A stretch of DNA of 64,000 bases from Candidatus Rifleibacteriota bacterium (GCA_015233565.1 JADFXM010000007.1:124001-188000); one strand, 5' to 3'. Counted from the first letter of the stretch, positions 8,765 to 18,822 are shown. Numbers and translations: made by a program. Notes: generated by a model not told the origin, from the sequence alone.

Positions 8765-9961
8765 ATGGGTAAGAAGGCAAAAGGAATCAATGTTTCACAA
8801 CTACGTGGCTGGGCAGTTAGGGCTCTGAGTAAAGCTCTGGTTTTCGCGTCTTTTTTTCTGTTAATTGTTTTTTCTCAAAACGAATGTCAGGCTGGTACCA
8901 ATCCGGAAAGTAGTTTAAAATATGGACCTGTTTTTGGATTAGTTCTTCCAAACTCAATGACAATGCAATGGAGCACCAATTCCCCTGTGCATTGTACCGT
9001 TAAAACTGAAGATTGTAATCAAAAAGCTGTAACAGATGACGGATTTTTTCATTTTGTGAGAATTGAAGGATTAAAACCTGGTGAGCCGATAGAGGGAAAA
9101 ATCATAGTTGAAGAGACGGCTAACCAAATACCATTTTCTTTTTCCACTCCCGTGAAAAGCCCCGAAACTTGGGATTTCATTGCTTATGGAGATACCCAGG
9201 CATTGGTCAACAAACATGAGGAAGTTGTCCATGCCATAGAAAATGAATCAGAAGCTCCAAATTTTTGTTTTCTACTCGGTGATCTGACCTACCATGGAGG
9301 AATCAAGGCATTATGGGATAATTTTTTCAGCATCGAGAAGCCGCTTATGAAAAAACTTCCGTTCCTTTCATGTCTTGGAAACCATGATGAAAGAGGCCAA
9401 GAATATTTTGGATTATTTTACAACCCACTTTCAGATGTAGATAGCAAACGTGCATGGTACTCTTTCCGATACCAAAATGCTGTTTTTCTAGTCCTTGACC
9501 CTAAATCAGAAGTTGAGCCGCAGATCGATTTTACTCAAAGAGTATTAGAAAGAGCTAATGAAGATGGTATTGAATGGAAGATCGTAATTTGTCACTATCC
9601 GCCGATTTCATCGGGAAAGCATGGCGGTGATCCAATTTTAAAGGAACGTTTTGTCCCTCTATTCGAGAAATATGGAGTAAATCTCGGATTGTTCGGCCAC
9701 GAGCACATCAATGAATTGAATGTAAAAAACAATGTGACATATTTAACGGTTAGAGGCAGCGGCCCAACGCGTATTACGCCTACTCAAAGGAATCCATATT
9801 CACTCTGGGTGTCAAATGAATTAAGCTTTGCAAGAATTCGAGTTTCTCCCCAAAAAATGGAAGTCAATTTGAAAGGAGTTGACGGGAAGATAATCAATTC
9901 TTTTTCATTGGAAGCTTCGAAGGCGAATTTTTCAGTAACTTCGGCTAAGTTGAACAATTAA
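8765..9961 (+). CDS. Exported metallophosphoesterase, purple-acid-phosphatase-like
   Basis: A 398-aa protein from the ATG at 8765, 8 bases after a perfect AGGAGG. An N-terminal hydrophobic segment (about residues 26-36, ending near ECQAG) suggests export. A short beta domain (YGPVFGLVLPNSMTMQWST) resembles the Fn3-like N-terminal domain of purple acid phosphatases. The calcineurin-like metal-site motifs follow in order: YGDTQ, LLGDLTYHG, CLGNHDERG, ICHYPPISSG and FGHEHINE. These bind two metals and hydrolyse phosphomonoesters or diesters. A possible Pho box lies about 760 bases upstream, and the PhoBR system is encoded elsewhere in the window, so a role in phosphate scavenging is inferred. 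The substrate is unknown. Confidence 0.88.
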   Translation: MGKKAKGINVSQLRGWAVRALSKALVFASFFLLIVFSQNECQAGTNPESSLKYGPVFGLVLPNSMTMQWSTNSPVHCTVKTEDCNQKAVTDDGFFHFVRIEGLKPGEPIEGKIIVEETANQIPFSFSTPVKSPETWDFIAYGDTQALVNKHEEVVHAIENESEAPNFCFLLGDLTYHGGIKALWDNFFSIEKPLMKKLPFLSCLGNHDERGQEYFGLFYNPLSDVDSKRAWYSFRYQNAVFLVLDPKSEVEPQIDFTQRVLERANEDGIEWKIVICHYPPISSGKHGGDPILKERFVPLFEKYGVNLGLFGHEHINELNVKNNVTYLTVRGSGPTRITPTQRNPYSLWVSNELSFARIRVSPQKMEVNLKGVDGKIINSFSLEASKANFSVTSAKLNN

Positions 9962-10028
9962 GCATTTGGAGACAGGCCGAACAAAAACTTCTGAAAATGA
10001 GAAAACCAAAAATATTAGGAGAGAAAAG

Positions 10029-10439
10029 ATGAACATGGAATTTCAAATCCCTTCGCGAGAAGAGTACTATCGAAAAGAAAATCCTTCGGTAAGCCTTCAA
10101 ATGAGTTTTAAGAGAAGCGATTCAGAGATCATTATCAACGTTTTTTCTTCCCCAACTGACCCAAGATGGTTCGAAACATTAGCTTCCATAATGGAAAACG
10201 ACAGATTTGCAGAAAAAAGGCCAATTAAAATTGATTTTCCGGAATTTTGCGAAATTCAATGTCTGTGTTATAAAAAAGGCTATGATTTGCCACAAACAAT
10301 CATTCGAAGGCCGGTTGGAAATGTAAGAGCCACTTTCGAATTTCTTCGATCAGAAGAAGAAGGGGCTTTAAGACCGACGAAATCACCCACTTTCCGGGAT
10401 CTGGTCATTCAGGCGCAAAAATACCAGTCTGCAAGCTGA
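10029..10439 (+). CDS. Small protein of unknown function
   Basis: A 136-aa soluble protein. The ATG at 10029 follows AGGAGAG at 10017-10023, so it is preferred over the longer frame, which nearly abuts the previous gene. No signal peptide, membrane segment or known motif is seen. The composition is charged, with a central segment containing three cysteines (FCEIQCLCYKKGYDLPQ). It lies 67 bases after the metallophosphoesterase on the same strand, so cotranscription is likely. Not recognised. Confidence 0.65.
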   Translation: MNMEFQIPSREEYYRKENPSVSLQMSFKRSDSEIIINVFSSPTDPRWFETLASIMENDRFAEKRPIKIDFPEFCEIQCLCYKKGYDLPQTIIRRPVGNVRATFEFLRSEEEGALRPTKSPTFRDLVIQAQKYQSAS

Positions 10440-10513
10440 AGGCCTGTAGGCTATTTCAGATAATCTAAATTTCTGATCAATTCATATGCCCATTAGGAGA
10501 TCTGAGTAAAGGA

Positions 10514-12478
10514 TCACTTTAAAATGTTTTTCCGATCCGCAATGGGGACGGTGAACCAGAAGATGCTGCCTTGGCCGGGGGAGCTTTCGAGGCCTATTTC
10601 TCCTCCGTGTTTTTCAATAATCTCCCCGGAAATGAATAATCCCAACCCCGACCCTGTTCCAGGGGTTCCAGGAATCCTGAAAAATTTTTCAAATACCTTT
10701 TTTTGATATTCCGGGGAAATTCCGGGTCCCGTGTCCGAAACTTCAATTTTTGCCTTTTGACCATGGCGGGATAGCCGGACCTGGATCTTGCTTTTCGGGG
10801 GAGAATGCCTGATGGCGTTGGCGATCAGGTTCTTTAAAACAATCTGTATTCGCTCCGGGTCGGCCATGACCTGGATCTTTTCCGGGGCCATCAGGGTTTC
10901 AAGCTCAATGCCATTCTCTTCAGCGACCATTCGCTGGGCGGCGATGACCGTTTCGATGAAAGACTCTGCCGAACAGGGCTGAAGAACCATCTGGATTTTC
11001 CCTTCCTGAATTTTGGAAAGATCGAGAAGATCATCCACGAGGGTTTGGAGTCGCTCACAATCTTCTCTGGAGGCATACAGCAGTTCTTCCTGTTTGCCGG
11101 TCAAATCACCGACGGAATGTTCAAGTAAAAGGTGGATGGCCATGCGAAGAGAGGTGAGAGGGGTTTTGAATTCGTGGGAAACCGTGGACACCAAATCGCT
11201 CTTCAACTGATCAAAACGCCGCAGTCGGGAAATTTCCTGCAGAATGATGGTGGCACCGATGATCTGGTTATCCTCCTTGAGGGGATTTCCTCTCGGTAAA
11301 TAGAATTTTTCGCCTTCAGGGGTATGAATCTGGATGGCCTCTTCAAAATTTTTCGGAAAATAAGGGCCCTTTCCTCCAAGAATATGCTTACCGACGCGCT
11401 CGATGGCATTTCGTAATTCGGGGTGAATGGAGGGGTCCTTTTTCAAATCCTTATGTTTCAAGGTGATTTTTAATTCCGACTCAGCAGCGTAATTGATATT
11501 GAGAGGGTTGCCCTCGAGGTCTAAAATGACCACCGGGTCCGGAAGACTGTCGATGGCAGCCTGGGAGCCTTGCTGGGCGAGGAGGAGTTCGCCAAGGGAA
11601 CTTTTTTGTAATTGGAAAAGCTGGTCGGCCATCAGATTGAATTCCTGCGAGAGCTGGGCGATTTCATCGGTTCCAAGAACTATTGCCCGGGCCCCAAGAT
11701 CGCCGGTGGCAATCCTTTGAGCAGTCTGGGACAGGACGGAGAGAGGTCGCAGGATTTGCCGACCCAGAAAAATCGAGAGGAAGATTCCCGCACCGGAAGC
11801 AAAAATAATAACCGCGAATGTAAAATGATTCATTTGCCTGCCTAGTTCTTGGACTCGCTCGCTTTTTTGGACCATGGCATCCTGGTTCAGATTGAGAATA
11901 TGTTCGCTGCATTCCTTGATTTCCAGAAAAAGGGGATAGAGCTTTTCATGGTATTCCGCCAACCCCTTGTCCGCATCGAAAGTCAGGAAGAAAGAAAAAT
12001 TTTCCTGGTACTGCATCCATGTTTTACGTAATCTTTTGGCGGCCTCAAGTTCACCGGCTTCGGTGATGTTGTTTTCCTCTGTTCTTAGTTGGACTTCAAA
12101 AATTTTCTGAAATTTTTCAATGAGAACCACGCTTTCGCTTGCTTTGCCAGTCAGCCGTAAAAGGGCCGCCGAATCCATTCGTTCGCTGGCTTCCATCATC
12201 CGCTGGACCGCGAGGACACTCAAAAAATTATCCTTTAGAATGGTCTGGGAATGGAGGCTGAGCTGGGAAATGGCGGAAGAAGCAAAAAAACCGATAAAGA
12301 CCAACACGATGGCGGTCGGCATCATGGCCAGGAAAAGCTTTGCCTGAACTTTCATTTTCTGCCGCTTTTCTGGGGGGGGGTGCGACCTGCCGAAAATTGC
12401 AGAGTAAATCCGCAATTTTTCACTCCTTGCGATTGACCATGTTGGGCTCCAATTTGAATAGTAATCATTTGCGGTCAT
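10514..12478 (-). CDS. Membrane sensor histidine kinase partnered with a stand-alone KdpD module
   Basis: A 654-aa kinase that overlaps the KdpD-module gene by 14 bases (ATGACC.. start at 12478), so translation is probably coupled. Order: membrane segment about 46-68, an extracytoplasmic helical sensor region, a second membrane segment about 215-240, HAMP, PAS (DSLPDPVVILDLEGNPLNI), HisKA with phospho-acceptor His in VSTVSHEFKTPLTS, and a HATPase domain (N box NLIANAIRHS, G boxes DTGPGIS and GTGSGLGLFI). In classic KdpD the K+-sensing module, four membrane helices and the kinase are one chain. Here the kinase is a separate two-helix HAMP protein. No KdpE-type response regulator lies nearby. 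A later Met at about residue 42 is an alternative start. Confidence 0.87.
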   Translation of the reverse strand: MTANDYYSNWSPTWSIARSEKLRIYSAIFGRSHPPPEKRQKMKVQAKLFLAMMPTAIVLVFIGFFASSAISQLSLHSQTILKDNFLSVLAVQRMMEASERMDSAALLRLTGKASESVVLIEKFQKIFEVQLRTEENNITEAGELEAAKRLRKTWMQYQENFSFFLTFDADKGLAEYHEKLYPLFLEIKECSEHILNLNQDAMVQKSERVQELGRQMNHFTFAVIIFASGAGIFLSIFLGRQILRPLSVLSQTAQRIATGDLGARAIVLGTDEIAQLSQEFNLMADQLFQLQKSSLGELLLAQQGSQAAIDSLPDPVVILDLEGNPLNINYAAESELKITLKHKDLKKDPSIHPELRNAIERVGKHILGGKGPYFPKNFEEAIQIHTPEGEKFYLPRGNPLKEDNQIIGATIILQEISRLRRFDQLKSDLVSTVSHEFKTPLTSLRMAIHLLLEHSVGDLTGKQEELLYASREDCERLQTLVDDLLDLSKIQEGKIQMVLQPCSAESFIETVIAAQRMVAEENGIELETLMAPEKIQVMADPERIQIVLKNLIANAIRHSPPKSKIQVRLSRHGQKAKIEVSDTGPGISPEYQKKVFEKFFRIPGTPGTGSGLGLFISGEIIEKHGGEIGLESSPGQGSIFWFTVPIADRKNILK

Positions 12479-13610
12479 CCTCGTCGTAGGAAACTACGTG
12501 AACATCAAAGCCCATCGCCTCGTTGATCAAACGGTGGACCGGGGAAAGGCCCAGCGTCTGTTTCCACCATGGCTGATTTGAACGACCGATGATGATATCT
12601 CCCACCCCGTGCGACATGGCGAATTCGAGAAGACTTCCCACTGGATCGGAAGATTGAAGACGGACGACCTCAGCGCCGAGTTCCCTGGCCGTTTCCAGCG
12701 TGCTCATGAGCAGGCGCTGGGTTTTCGAATCAATTAGAAGTGGGTCATCCTGGGGAGTTTCTACATACACCGCGAACCAATGGGTGTTCAGCTTCCCTGC
12801 AAGCCGGGATCCCTTTCTGAGGAGAACAAGGGCGCGGGGAGAGGCCGAGGCGATGCAGACCATGACTCGCCGAACTGGTTTCACCGGATGCTGGGACTGA
12901 TTTTTTTTTGCCCCAAGAGCTGGAGTCGCTCGTTCCAGGCTTTCTGCCACTTCCCGCAAGGCGAGTTCCCGAAGGGCACTGAGATGATCATTCTGGAAAA
13001 AATTGGTCAAGGCCCATTCGACTTTCTCGGGGGAATAAATTTTTCCGGCACGCAGCCGATCCAGCAGATCTTCAACGGCTAGATCCACGGTGACAACCTG
13101 GTCAGCCTGTTTGAGGAGCGAATCTGGCACAGTTTCACGGATGGCGATTTCCACGGTTCTTTCGACCAGGTTGTTCAAACTTTCCAGATGCTGGATGTTA
13201 AAAGCGCAGATAACATTGATGCCATTTTCCAGAATCTGGAGTATGTCCTGATATCGCCGCTTGTTGCGGGAACCCGGAACATTGGTATGTGCCACCTCAT
13301 CCACCAGGGCGATCTGAGGGTTGCGGGCGATGACGCCATCGACATCCATTTCTTCAATCACCACCCCTCGATATTCGATCTTCTTCCTGGGGACAATTTC
13401 GAGATCCTGGATTTGAGCGTGTGTTTCCGGCCGGTTGTGGGTCTCAATATACCCGATGACGACGTCCACTCCACGGCTTCTCAATGCCTGAGCTTCCTTG
13501 AGCATCTGATACGTTTTTCCGACCCCGGCAGCAAATCCCAGGAAGACTTTCAATCGACCCTTTTTTGCTTGCTGCAGAAGGTCGAGAAAATCCTCGGGCT
13601 TTCCTTTCAT
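12465..13610 (-). CDS. kdpD: Stand-alone KdpD N-terminal sensor module with universal-stress domain
   Basis: A 381-aa protein matching only the cytoplasmic input half of KdpD. The KdpD domain (about 15-220) has the Walker-A-like GFAAGVGKTYQML, IGYIETHNRPET and LVDEVAHTNVPGS. A Usp-like domain (about 235-370) has IASASPRALVLLRKGSRLAG and ends HGVGDIIIGRSNQPWW. There are no membrane helices and no kinase domain. The ATG at 13610 is preferred over an upstream TTG because it forms an ATGA overlap with the preceding receiver-like frame. It senses K+ availability/ATP in the family model. It presumably acts with the kinase encoded immediately downstream. Confidence 0.88.
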   Translation of the reverse strand: MKGKPEDFLDLLQQAKKGRLKVFLGFAAGVGKTYQMLKEAQALRSRGVDVVIGYIETHNRPETHAQIQDLEIVPRKKIEYRGVVIEEMDVDGVIARNPQIALVDEVAHTNVPGSRNKRRYQDILQILENGINVICAFNIQHLESLNNLVERTVEIAIRETVPDSLLKQADQVVTVDLAVEDLLDRLRAGKIYSPEKVEWALTNFFQNDHLSALRELALREVAESLERATPALGAKKNQSQHPVKPVRRVMVCIASASPRALVLLRKGSRLAGKLNTHWFAVYVETPQDDPLLIDSKTQRLLMSTLETARELGAEVVRLQSSDPVGSLLEFAMSHGVGDIIIGRSNQPWWKQTLGLSPVHRLINEAMGFDVHVVSYDEDDRK

Positions 13611-13887
13611 GATTTCCAAAGGTTTTTCCAATCGTTTACGATCCTTGACATAAAGTTTTCCTCAGATTGAGTATCGCCCTTTTTCACCTCTCCCGTCAAC
13701 TGCAAAAGATTAAGCGGGGTGGCAAAGTTCCCCGGCTGGAAGGAAGGAATGAGGCGATAAATTATTTCCGCCAGGTTGGAGTTTTCAAAGACTTGGGCGT
13801 GCCACTCGTCAATATTTTCCTGGGCGGTTTTCAGGGTTAGAAGGGTGTTCCTGTCCTCACCAATGATCAGAATTTTTTTGTGTCCAC
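13607..13887 (-). pseudogene. Frameshifted receiver-like small ORF between kdpC and kdpD
   Basis: GGAGG (13901-13897) stands 9 bases before a GTG at 13887, which reads GTG GAC ACA AAA AAA TTC TGA and stops. If the seven-A tract (13879-13873) had one more A, the frame would run on for 88 residues (ILIIGEDRNTLLTLKTAQ... to ..NDWKNLWKS) and end at a TGA overlapping the kdpD ATG (ATGA). The start looks like the first strand and helix of a response-regulator receiver, but it is too short to include the phospho-acceptor Asp. The good SD, the long frame and the ATGA junction argue that this was, or is, a real gene. Possibilities: decay, a homopolymer sequencing error, or slippage at the A tract. Confidence 0.55.
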
Positions 13888-13909
13888 AACGGATTTCCTC
13901 CGGATCGAT

Positions 13910-14497
13910 CTACTTGGAAGGGGCACCAAATCGGCGATCGAGGGCGAGGTTCGCCTTCAGCACGTTAACTCTTGATTCCCCCAGAAACCCGAATTGCGGT
14001 TGGTTTGTGACCGAATCCAATACTTGCTTGACGCGTTCCACGGTTACCCCCCGTGCCGAGGCCACCCGAGGCATCTGCCATATGGCCCCTTCCGGAGAAA
14101 GATCAGGATCGAGTCCGCTTCCTGAGGTTGTTACCAGTTCAACCGGAATCGAACCGATCGCCTGGGAGTTTTCCTTTTGGAGGCGGGTGACATCCGAAGA
14201 AATGCGATCGAGCAATTTTTGAGATGTTTGACCGAAATTGGATCCGCCTGAAGAGGTTGGGTCATATCCGTTTCCTGCCGCGGAGGGACGGGGTTGAAAA
14301 TAGGCGGGGTTCGAAAAAGGCTGGGCAATCAGCTCTGAGCCGACAATTTGGCCCGCATCATTTTTGAGGAAGCTTCCGTTGGCCTGGTATGGAAAGAGTA
14401 TTTGCGCACAAAAGGTCACGAAATAGGGATAGAGAATCCCCGTTAAGAACAGCGTAACGAAAGCAAAAACCATCGAAGCCCAAATCATTTTAAACAT
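13910..14497 (-). CDS. kdpC: K+-transporting ATPase subunit C
   Basis: A 195-aa single-span subunit of the KdpFABC high-affinity potassium pump. The ATG at 14497 follows AGGAG. It has one N-terminal membrane helix (about 5-30), then a periplasmic domain with family signatures: GSELIAQPF, FQPRPSAAGNGYDPTSSGGSNFG and SGSGLDPDLSPEGAIWQMPRVA. It lies 12 bases after kdpB. KdpC stabilises the KdpA/KdpB complex. Length is normal. Confidence 0.97.
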   Translation of the reverse strand: MFKMIWASMVFAFVTLFLTGILYPYFVTFCAQILFPYQANGSFLKNDAGQIVGSELIAQPFSNPAYFQPRPSAAGNGYDPTSSGGSNFGQTSQKLLDRISSDVTRLQKENSQAIGSIPVELVTTSGSGLDPDLSPEGAIWQMPRVASARGVTVERVKQVLDSVTNQPQFGFLGESRVNVLKANLALDRRFGAPSK

Positions 14498-14509
14498 AAG
14501 CGATTCTCC

Positions 14510-16561
14510 TCAAACCAGGTTCAACGCGACAAGTGCGAGATCCACGATCTTGATTCCGATAAACGGGGCCACAATCCCCCCCAAGCCGTACCATAAGAGT
14601 AACTGACGCAGCAAAACAGGAGCGGGCATCGGTCGATAGTCAATTCCACGCAAAGCCAGGGGGATGAGAAGCACGATAATGATGGCGTTAAAAATGACGG
14701 CTGACAGAATGGCGCTTTCCGGTGAGGCCAGTTTCATGATATTAAGGGGGGCGATTTCCGGATACACCGTCATGAAAAGCGCTGGAAGAATGGCAAAATA
14801 CTTGGCCACGTCATTGGCGATGGAAAAGGTGGTCAGGGCTCCCCGCGTCATGAGAAGTTGCTTACCGACTTCAACTACTTCCAGAAGTTTCGTGGGATTG
14901 GAATCCAGATCGACCATGTTTCCAGCCTCTTTGGCTGCCTGAGTTCCGGAATTCATGGCCACCCCGACATCGGCCTGGGCAAGAGCTGGGGCATCGTTGG
15001 TGCCGTCCCCGGTCATGGCTACCAATTTTCCTTTTGCCTGCTCGTCCTTGATAAGGCGCATCTTGGTTTCGGGAGTGGCTTCGGCAAGGAAATCATCCAC
15101 TCCGGCTTCGTTGGCGATTGCGGCAGCGGTTCGGGGGTTGTCCCCTGTGATCATGACTGTCTTGATTCCCATGACTTTGAAGCGCTGGAAGCGATCTCGG
15201 ATACCATCTTTGACGATATCCTTCAAAAAAATGATTCCCAGGATTTTCTTATCATCCGATACGGCCAAAGGCGTTCCACCCTGATCGGAAATGACCCGCG
15301 CTTTGCCTTCCGCGTCCGGAGGGATTTCTCCTCCCAGAGCTTTGACATGTGCAAACACGGCTTCAACGGCGCCCTTCCGGATTTGGCGTTCTCCAAGATC
15401 GCAACCGCTCATTCTGGTTTGGGCGGTAAAGGGAATGAAGGTCGCCCGAAGTTCTTCAAGGTCCCGGCCTCGCATGCCGAATTGGTTTTTTACGTAAATG
15501 ACAATGGACCGACCCTCGGGGGTTTCATCCGACAAACTGGACAATTGCGCGGCTTCGGCCAGGTCTTCGATTTTGGCATTGCCAACGGGGATCAGGTCTG
15601 AAGCCATGCGATTGCCCAGAGTGATGGTGCCGGTCTTGTCGAGGAGAAGCGTGTCAACATCTCCTGCGGCTTCAACCGCTCTGCCGCTCATGGCGAGCAC
15701 GTTTTTCTGAATCAACCTATCCATTCCGGCAATGCCTATGGCGGAAAGCAATCCGCCGATCGTGGTTGGAATCAGGCACACCAGGAGGGCGACAATGACC
15801 GTCGGGGTCAGCTTTATTCCCGAATACAAGGCGTAGGGAACAAGGGTCACGCAAACGATGAGAAAAATGATGGTGAGGCCGACCAGAAGAATGTGAAGAG
15901 CTAATTCGTTCGGGGTCTTTTGCCGGGAGGCACCCTCAACTAGGCTGATCATGCGATCGAGAAAGGAATTTCCCGGGTCGACCCCGATTTTGATCAGGAT
16001 GCGATCGGAAAGAACTTTCGTTCCGCCGGTGACTGCCGAGCGATCACCGCCGCTTTCCCGGATGACGGGGGCGGATTCCCCAGTGATGGCCGACTCGTCC
16101 ACGGTGGCGATTCCTTCGATTATTTCTCCGTCTCCGGGAATGATGTCCCCGGTTTCACAGACGACAACATCGCCCTTCCTAAGTTTGGAAGCCTCGACTT
16201 TCTCCTCTTTTTTGTCTTCGTTGATTTTCCGGGCAACGGTTTCCTTGCGCATGCGCCGCAACGTATCCGCCTGGGCTTTGCCGCGGCCTTCCGCAACCGC
16301 TTCAGCAAAATTGGCAAAGACCACGGTGACCCACAACCACAGGCTGACCGCTCCGGTGAACCACAAAGGAGCAGTTTTTGATGCGGGGATCAACATGTCG
16401 CGAAACCATAGAATGCTGGTCAGGACGCTGCCGACTTCCACTACGAACATGACCGGGTTTTTCATCTGTACCCACGGTGAAAGTTTGGCAACACTGTCAA
16501 GCGTCGCCTGCCAGAGAATTTCCGAATCAAAAAGTGAGTGCGCTTTTTTAGTTGTACTCAT
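14510..16561 (-). CDS. kdpB: K+-transporting P-type ATPase subunit B
   Basis: A 683-aa catalytic subunit of the Kdp pump; it hydrolyses ATP to drive K+ import. P-type signatures are all present: the actuator loop AITGESAPV, the phosphorylation motif [11 protein letters not shown], nucleotide-binding TPEGRSIV, and the hinge motif [18 protein letters not shown]. Membrane segments appear near residues 33-60, 66-86, 220-280 and 590-680. It starts one base after the kdpA stop, so the genes are tightly coupled. Length is normal. Confidence 0.98.
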   Translation of the reverse strand: MSTTKKAHSLFDSEILWQATLDSVAKLSPWVQMKNPVMFVVEVGSVLTSILWFRDMLIPASKTAPLWFTGAVSLWLWVTVVFANFAEAVAEGRGKAQADTLRRMRKETVARKINEDKKEEKVEASKLRKGDVVVCETGDIIPGDGEIIEGIATVDESAITGESAPVIRESGGDRSAVTGGTKVLSDRILIKIGVDPGNSFLDRMISLVEGASRQKTPNELALHILLVGLTIIFLIVCVTLVPYALYSGIKLTPTVIVALLVCLIPTTIGGLLSAIGIAGMDRLIQKNVLAMSGRAVEAAGDVDTLLLDKTGTITLGNRMASDLIPVGNAKIEDLAEAAQLSSLSDETPEGRSIVIYVKNQFGMRGRDLEELRATFIPFTAQTRMSGCDLGERQIRKGAVEAVFAHVKALGGEIPPDAEGKARVISDQGGTPLAVSDDKKILGIIFLKDIVKDGIRDRFQRFKVMGIKTVMITGDNPRTAAAIANEAGVDDFLAEATPETKMRLIKDEQAKGKLVAMTGDGTNDAPALAQADVGVAMNSGTQAAKEAGNMVDLDSNPTKLLEVVEVGKQLLMTRGALTTFSIANDVAKYFAILPALFMTVYPEIAPLNIMKLASPESAILSAVIFNAIIIVLLIPLALRGIDYRPMPAPVLLRQLLLWYGLGGIVAPFIGIKIVDLALVALNLV

Positions 16562-16562
16562 G

Positions 16563-18284
16563 TTAAAACACCTTGCCTTTCAGGAGCAGGAAATGTTCCA
16601 CGATAGGCCCCAGAGATAATGCGGGGAAAAAAGTCAGGGCTCCGACAATAAGCATAATGGAAACCAGAAGAGCAACGAACGTCAGGTTATCGGTGGGAAA
16701 GGTTCCCAGGCTTTCCGGAACCGTTTTCTTTCCGGCCATCGATCCGGCCAAAGCCAGAACAGGTAGCATCATCCAGAATCGACCGAACAACATGCAAAAA
16801 CCCAGAGAATAGTTAAACCAATCCGTATTGGCATTTAACCCCGCAAAAGCGGAACCGTTATTCCCAGAAGCGCTTGTAAAGGCATAGAGAATTTCGCTCA
16901 ACCCATGAGGGCCACCATTGTTCAGCGAACTCAGACCATGGTCGGTAACAGCTGACCAGGCGGAAGGAAGAAGGATCAGGATCGGGAAAATCAAAATGTA
17001 GAGAGTTACCAGCTTCATTTCCTTCGCTTCGATTTTTTTCCCCAGGTATTCGGGAGTCCTACCTACCATCAGGCCCGCAATAAAAACGCTCAGCATGACA
17101 AAAATCAGCATCCCGTACAAACCCGAACCGACGCCCCCGAAGATAACTTCCCCCAGCATGATGTTCAGCAAGGGAATCATCCCTCCCAACGGACTGAAGG
17201 AATCGTGCATGCAGTTTACCGCTCCGCACGATGCATCCGTTGTGACCACTGAGTATAGCGCCGAATTTGCCACGCCAAAGCGCATTTCTTTTCCTTCAAG
17301 GTTGCCGGCGGTTTGATTCAGGGGAAGGGAATTCAGAACCGGGTTGGGTTTACTTTCCGCCCAGTAGACGGTCCCTAAGCCAACGCCAAAAAGGATGCTC
17401 ATGGCCAAAAACAAGACCCAGCCTTGCTTGGTATTTTTTGTCATCAAACCATAGGTGTAGGTCAGTCCGGCAGGGATAGCAAAAATGAAAAACATGGACA
17501 AAAAATTGGTGAAAGGAGTCGGGCTTTCGTATGGGTGGGCGGCGTTGGCATTGAAAAATCCGCCTCCGTTGGTGCCAAGTTGTTTGATGGCTTCCTGTGA
17601 AGCGACCGGTCCCAGGGGAATGGTTTGTGTTGCATTTTCCATGGTTCTAATTTCCGGGTATGGGGAAAAATTTTGAATGACGCCTTCGGACACAAGGAGT
17701 AATGCCCCAACAATGGAAAGAGGTATGAGGACATACAACAGAATATTCATGAGATCGGCCCAGAAATTCCCGATGGTTTTGGGGGCGTCCTTAGGAATTT
17801 TTCGGGTGAACCCGCGGGCACACGCGATGGCAACGGCTATTCCCGTGGCTGCTGAAAGAAAATTGTGCCAGGCAAGGGCCACCATCTGGCTGAAATAGCT
17901 CATGGTCGATTCGCCACTGTACGCTTGCCAGTTGGTATTCGTGGTAAAACTTGATGAGGTGTTAAAGGCAAGAGCAGAAGGAATCCCGGGTAATTTCTGG
18001 GGATTCAACGGCAGAATGTCTTGCAGGCGCAGAATGACATAGGTCATTACACAGGTGATAATGCTGAAATACATCACCGAAAGCGCATACTCGACCCAGG
18101 TTTGCTCCTGCTTCGGGTCGATGCCGGAAAGTTTTTCCGAAAGGCCTTTAATTGGCTCTATCACGCTCATCAATGGCTTTTGATGGGTTTCCATCACATT
18201 GAAGATGTAAACCCCCATAGGCTTGGTGATCGCCAAAATGGCCAAACTGAAAAAAATAATTTGTACCAATCCAAAAAATGTCAT
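16563..18284 (-). CDS. kdpA: K+-transporting ATPase channel-like subunit A
   Basis: A 573-aa polytopic membrane protein that binds and conducts K+. The four selectivity-filter regions of the superfamily of K+ transporters are visible: [48 protein letters not shown] and [19 protein letters not shown]. About ten hydrophobic helices. It lies between kdpF and kdpB on the same strand, 259 bases after kdpF, a gap in which I see no gene. Confidence 0.98.
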   Translation of the reverse strand: MTFFGLVQIIFFSLAILAITKPMGVYIFNVMETHQKPLMSVIEPIKGLSEKLSGIDPKQEQTWVEYALSVMYFSIITCVMTYVILRLQDILPLNPQKLPGIPSALAFNTSSSFTTNTNWQAYSGESTMSYFSQMVALAWHNFLSAATGIAVAIACARGFTRKIPKDAPKTIGNFWADLMNILLYVLIPLSIVGALLLVSEGVIQNFSPYPEIRTMENATQTIPLGPVASQEAIKQLGTNGGGFFNANAAHPYESPTPFTNFLSMFFIFAIPAGLTYTYGLMTKNTKQGWVLFLAMSILFGVGLGTVYWAESKPNPVLNSLPLNQTAGNLEGKEMRFGVANSALYSVVTTDASCGAVNCMHDSFSPLGGMIPLLNIMLGEVIFGGVGSGLYGMLIFVMLSVFIAGLMVGRTPEYLGKKIEAKEMKLVTLYILIFPILILLPSAWSAVTDHGLSSLNNGGPHGLSEILYAFTSASGNNGSAFAGLNANTDWFNYSLGFCMLFGRFWMMLPVLALAGSMAGKKTVPESLGTFPTDNLTFVALLVSIMLIVGALTFFPALSLGPIVEHFLLLKGKVF

Positions 18285-18543
18285 ACGAAACTCCCTTTTT
18301 TAACCACGGAAACCGGGGAATATCCGGATCTTTGGTTTTAATTCTCATCGCTTCTGTTCGAATTTGACTGGCCAGGATTTTTCATTCATTTTGCTTCTGG
18401 GACCATTGCCACTTTTTCTGAAGGTATGAATAACTGATTTTTCGAAAATTGGCTTACCCCAAAAGCCACGCTAGAAAATGAATATGAAAAATTTCACTTA
18501 AAAAAATTTCAATTTTTTCACAGGTTGCCTGCAAAGGCTCGTT

Positions 18544-18633
18544 TTAGAATTTTTCCGGCCAGAATAGTGCGTAAAACAGGTAAACGGTAAGGAAGAGTGC
18601 AGATATCCCGCCCAACACATAATCAAATGTCAT
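18544..18633 (-). CDS. kdpF: K+-transporting ATPase small subunit F
   Basis: A 29-residue peptide with a start at ATG 18633 and a GAGGTG just upstream. It reads as one membrane helix ending LFYALFWPEKF; the C-terminal PEKF is the hallmark of KdpF. KdpF is a lipid-like stabiliser of the KdpABC complex. It is too short for ordinary gene calling. Its position upstream of kdpA in the same orientation matches the kdpFABC order. Confidence 0.9.
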   Translation of the reverse strand: MTFDYVLGGISALFLTVYLFYALFWPEKF

Positions 18634-18701
18634 ATTTCACCTCGATTCTTTCCCCCATGAAGGAACGTTTGAAAGAGCTTCCGATAGCACATCGGTTTTG
18701 G

Positions 18702-18785
18702 CTATAATCGTTCGAGAAAGCGAATAAACTTCGCGCTAAGGAATAGGAAACCCAGAAAAATCACGGTGGTAATCAATTCAACCAT
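18702..18785 (-). CDS. 27-residue single-helix membrane peptide at the head of the kdp operon
   Basis: ATG at 18785 is preceded by GGAGG with a 5-base spacer, one of the best ribosome-binding sites in the window. The peptide begins MVELITTVIFLGFLF and ends AKFIRFLERL: a single hydrophobic helix with a basic C-terminus. It differs from KdpF (no PEKF tail), lies 68 bases upstream of kdpF, and is about 26 bases downstream of the predicted start of a sigma-54 promoter. It may be a second small Kdp subunit, a regulator peptide or a translated leader. Not recognised. Confidence 0.65.
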   Translation of the reverse strand: MVELITTVIFLGFLFLSAKFIRFLERL

Positions 18786-18822
18786 AACAACCTCCAAATC
18801 AAACATCATTTGCATTTATAAC

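Noticed and set aside
14858-15601. Long plus-strand open frame (247 codons) opposite kdpB
   Set aside because: It is fully antisense to kdpB, which has all P-type ATPase motifs; high GC content creates such mirror frames, and it has no ribosome-binding site.
15951-16619. Plus-strand open frame of 222 codons spanning the kdpA-kdpB junction
   Set aside because: Antisense shadow of two certain genes, with Ser/Thr-rich low-complexity translation.
18148-18348. Minus-strand frame of 66 codons overlapping the kdpA start
   Set aside because: It runs out of frame into kdpA and lacks an SD; kdpF and the 27-aa ORF explain the small genes of this operon.
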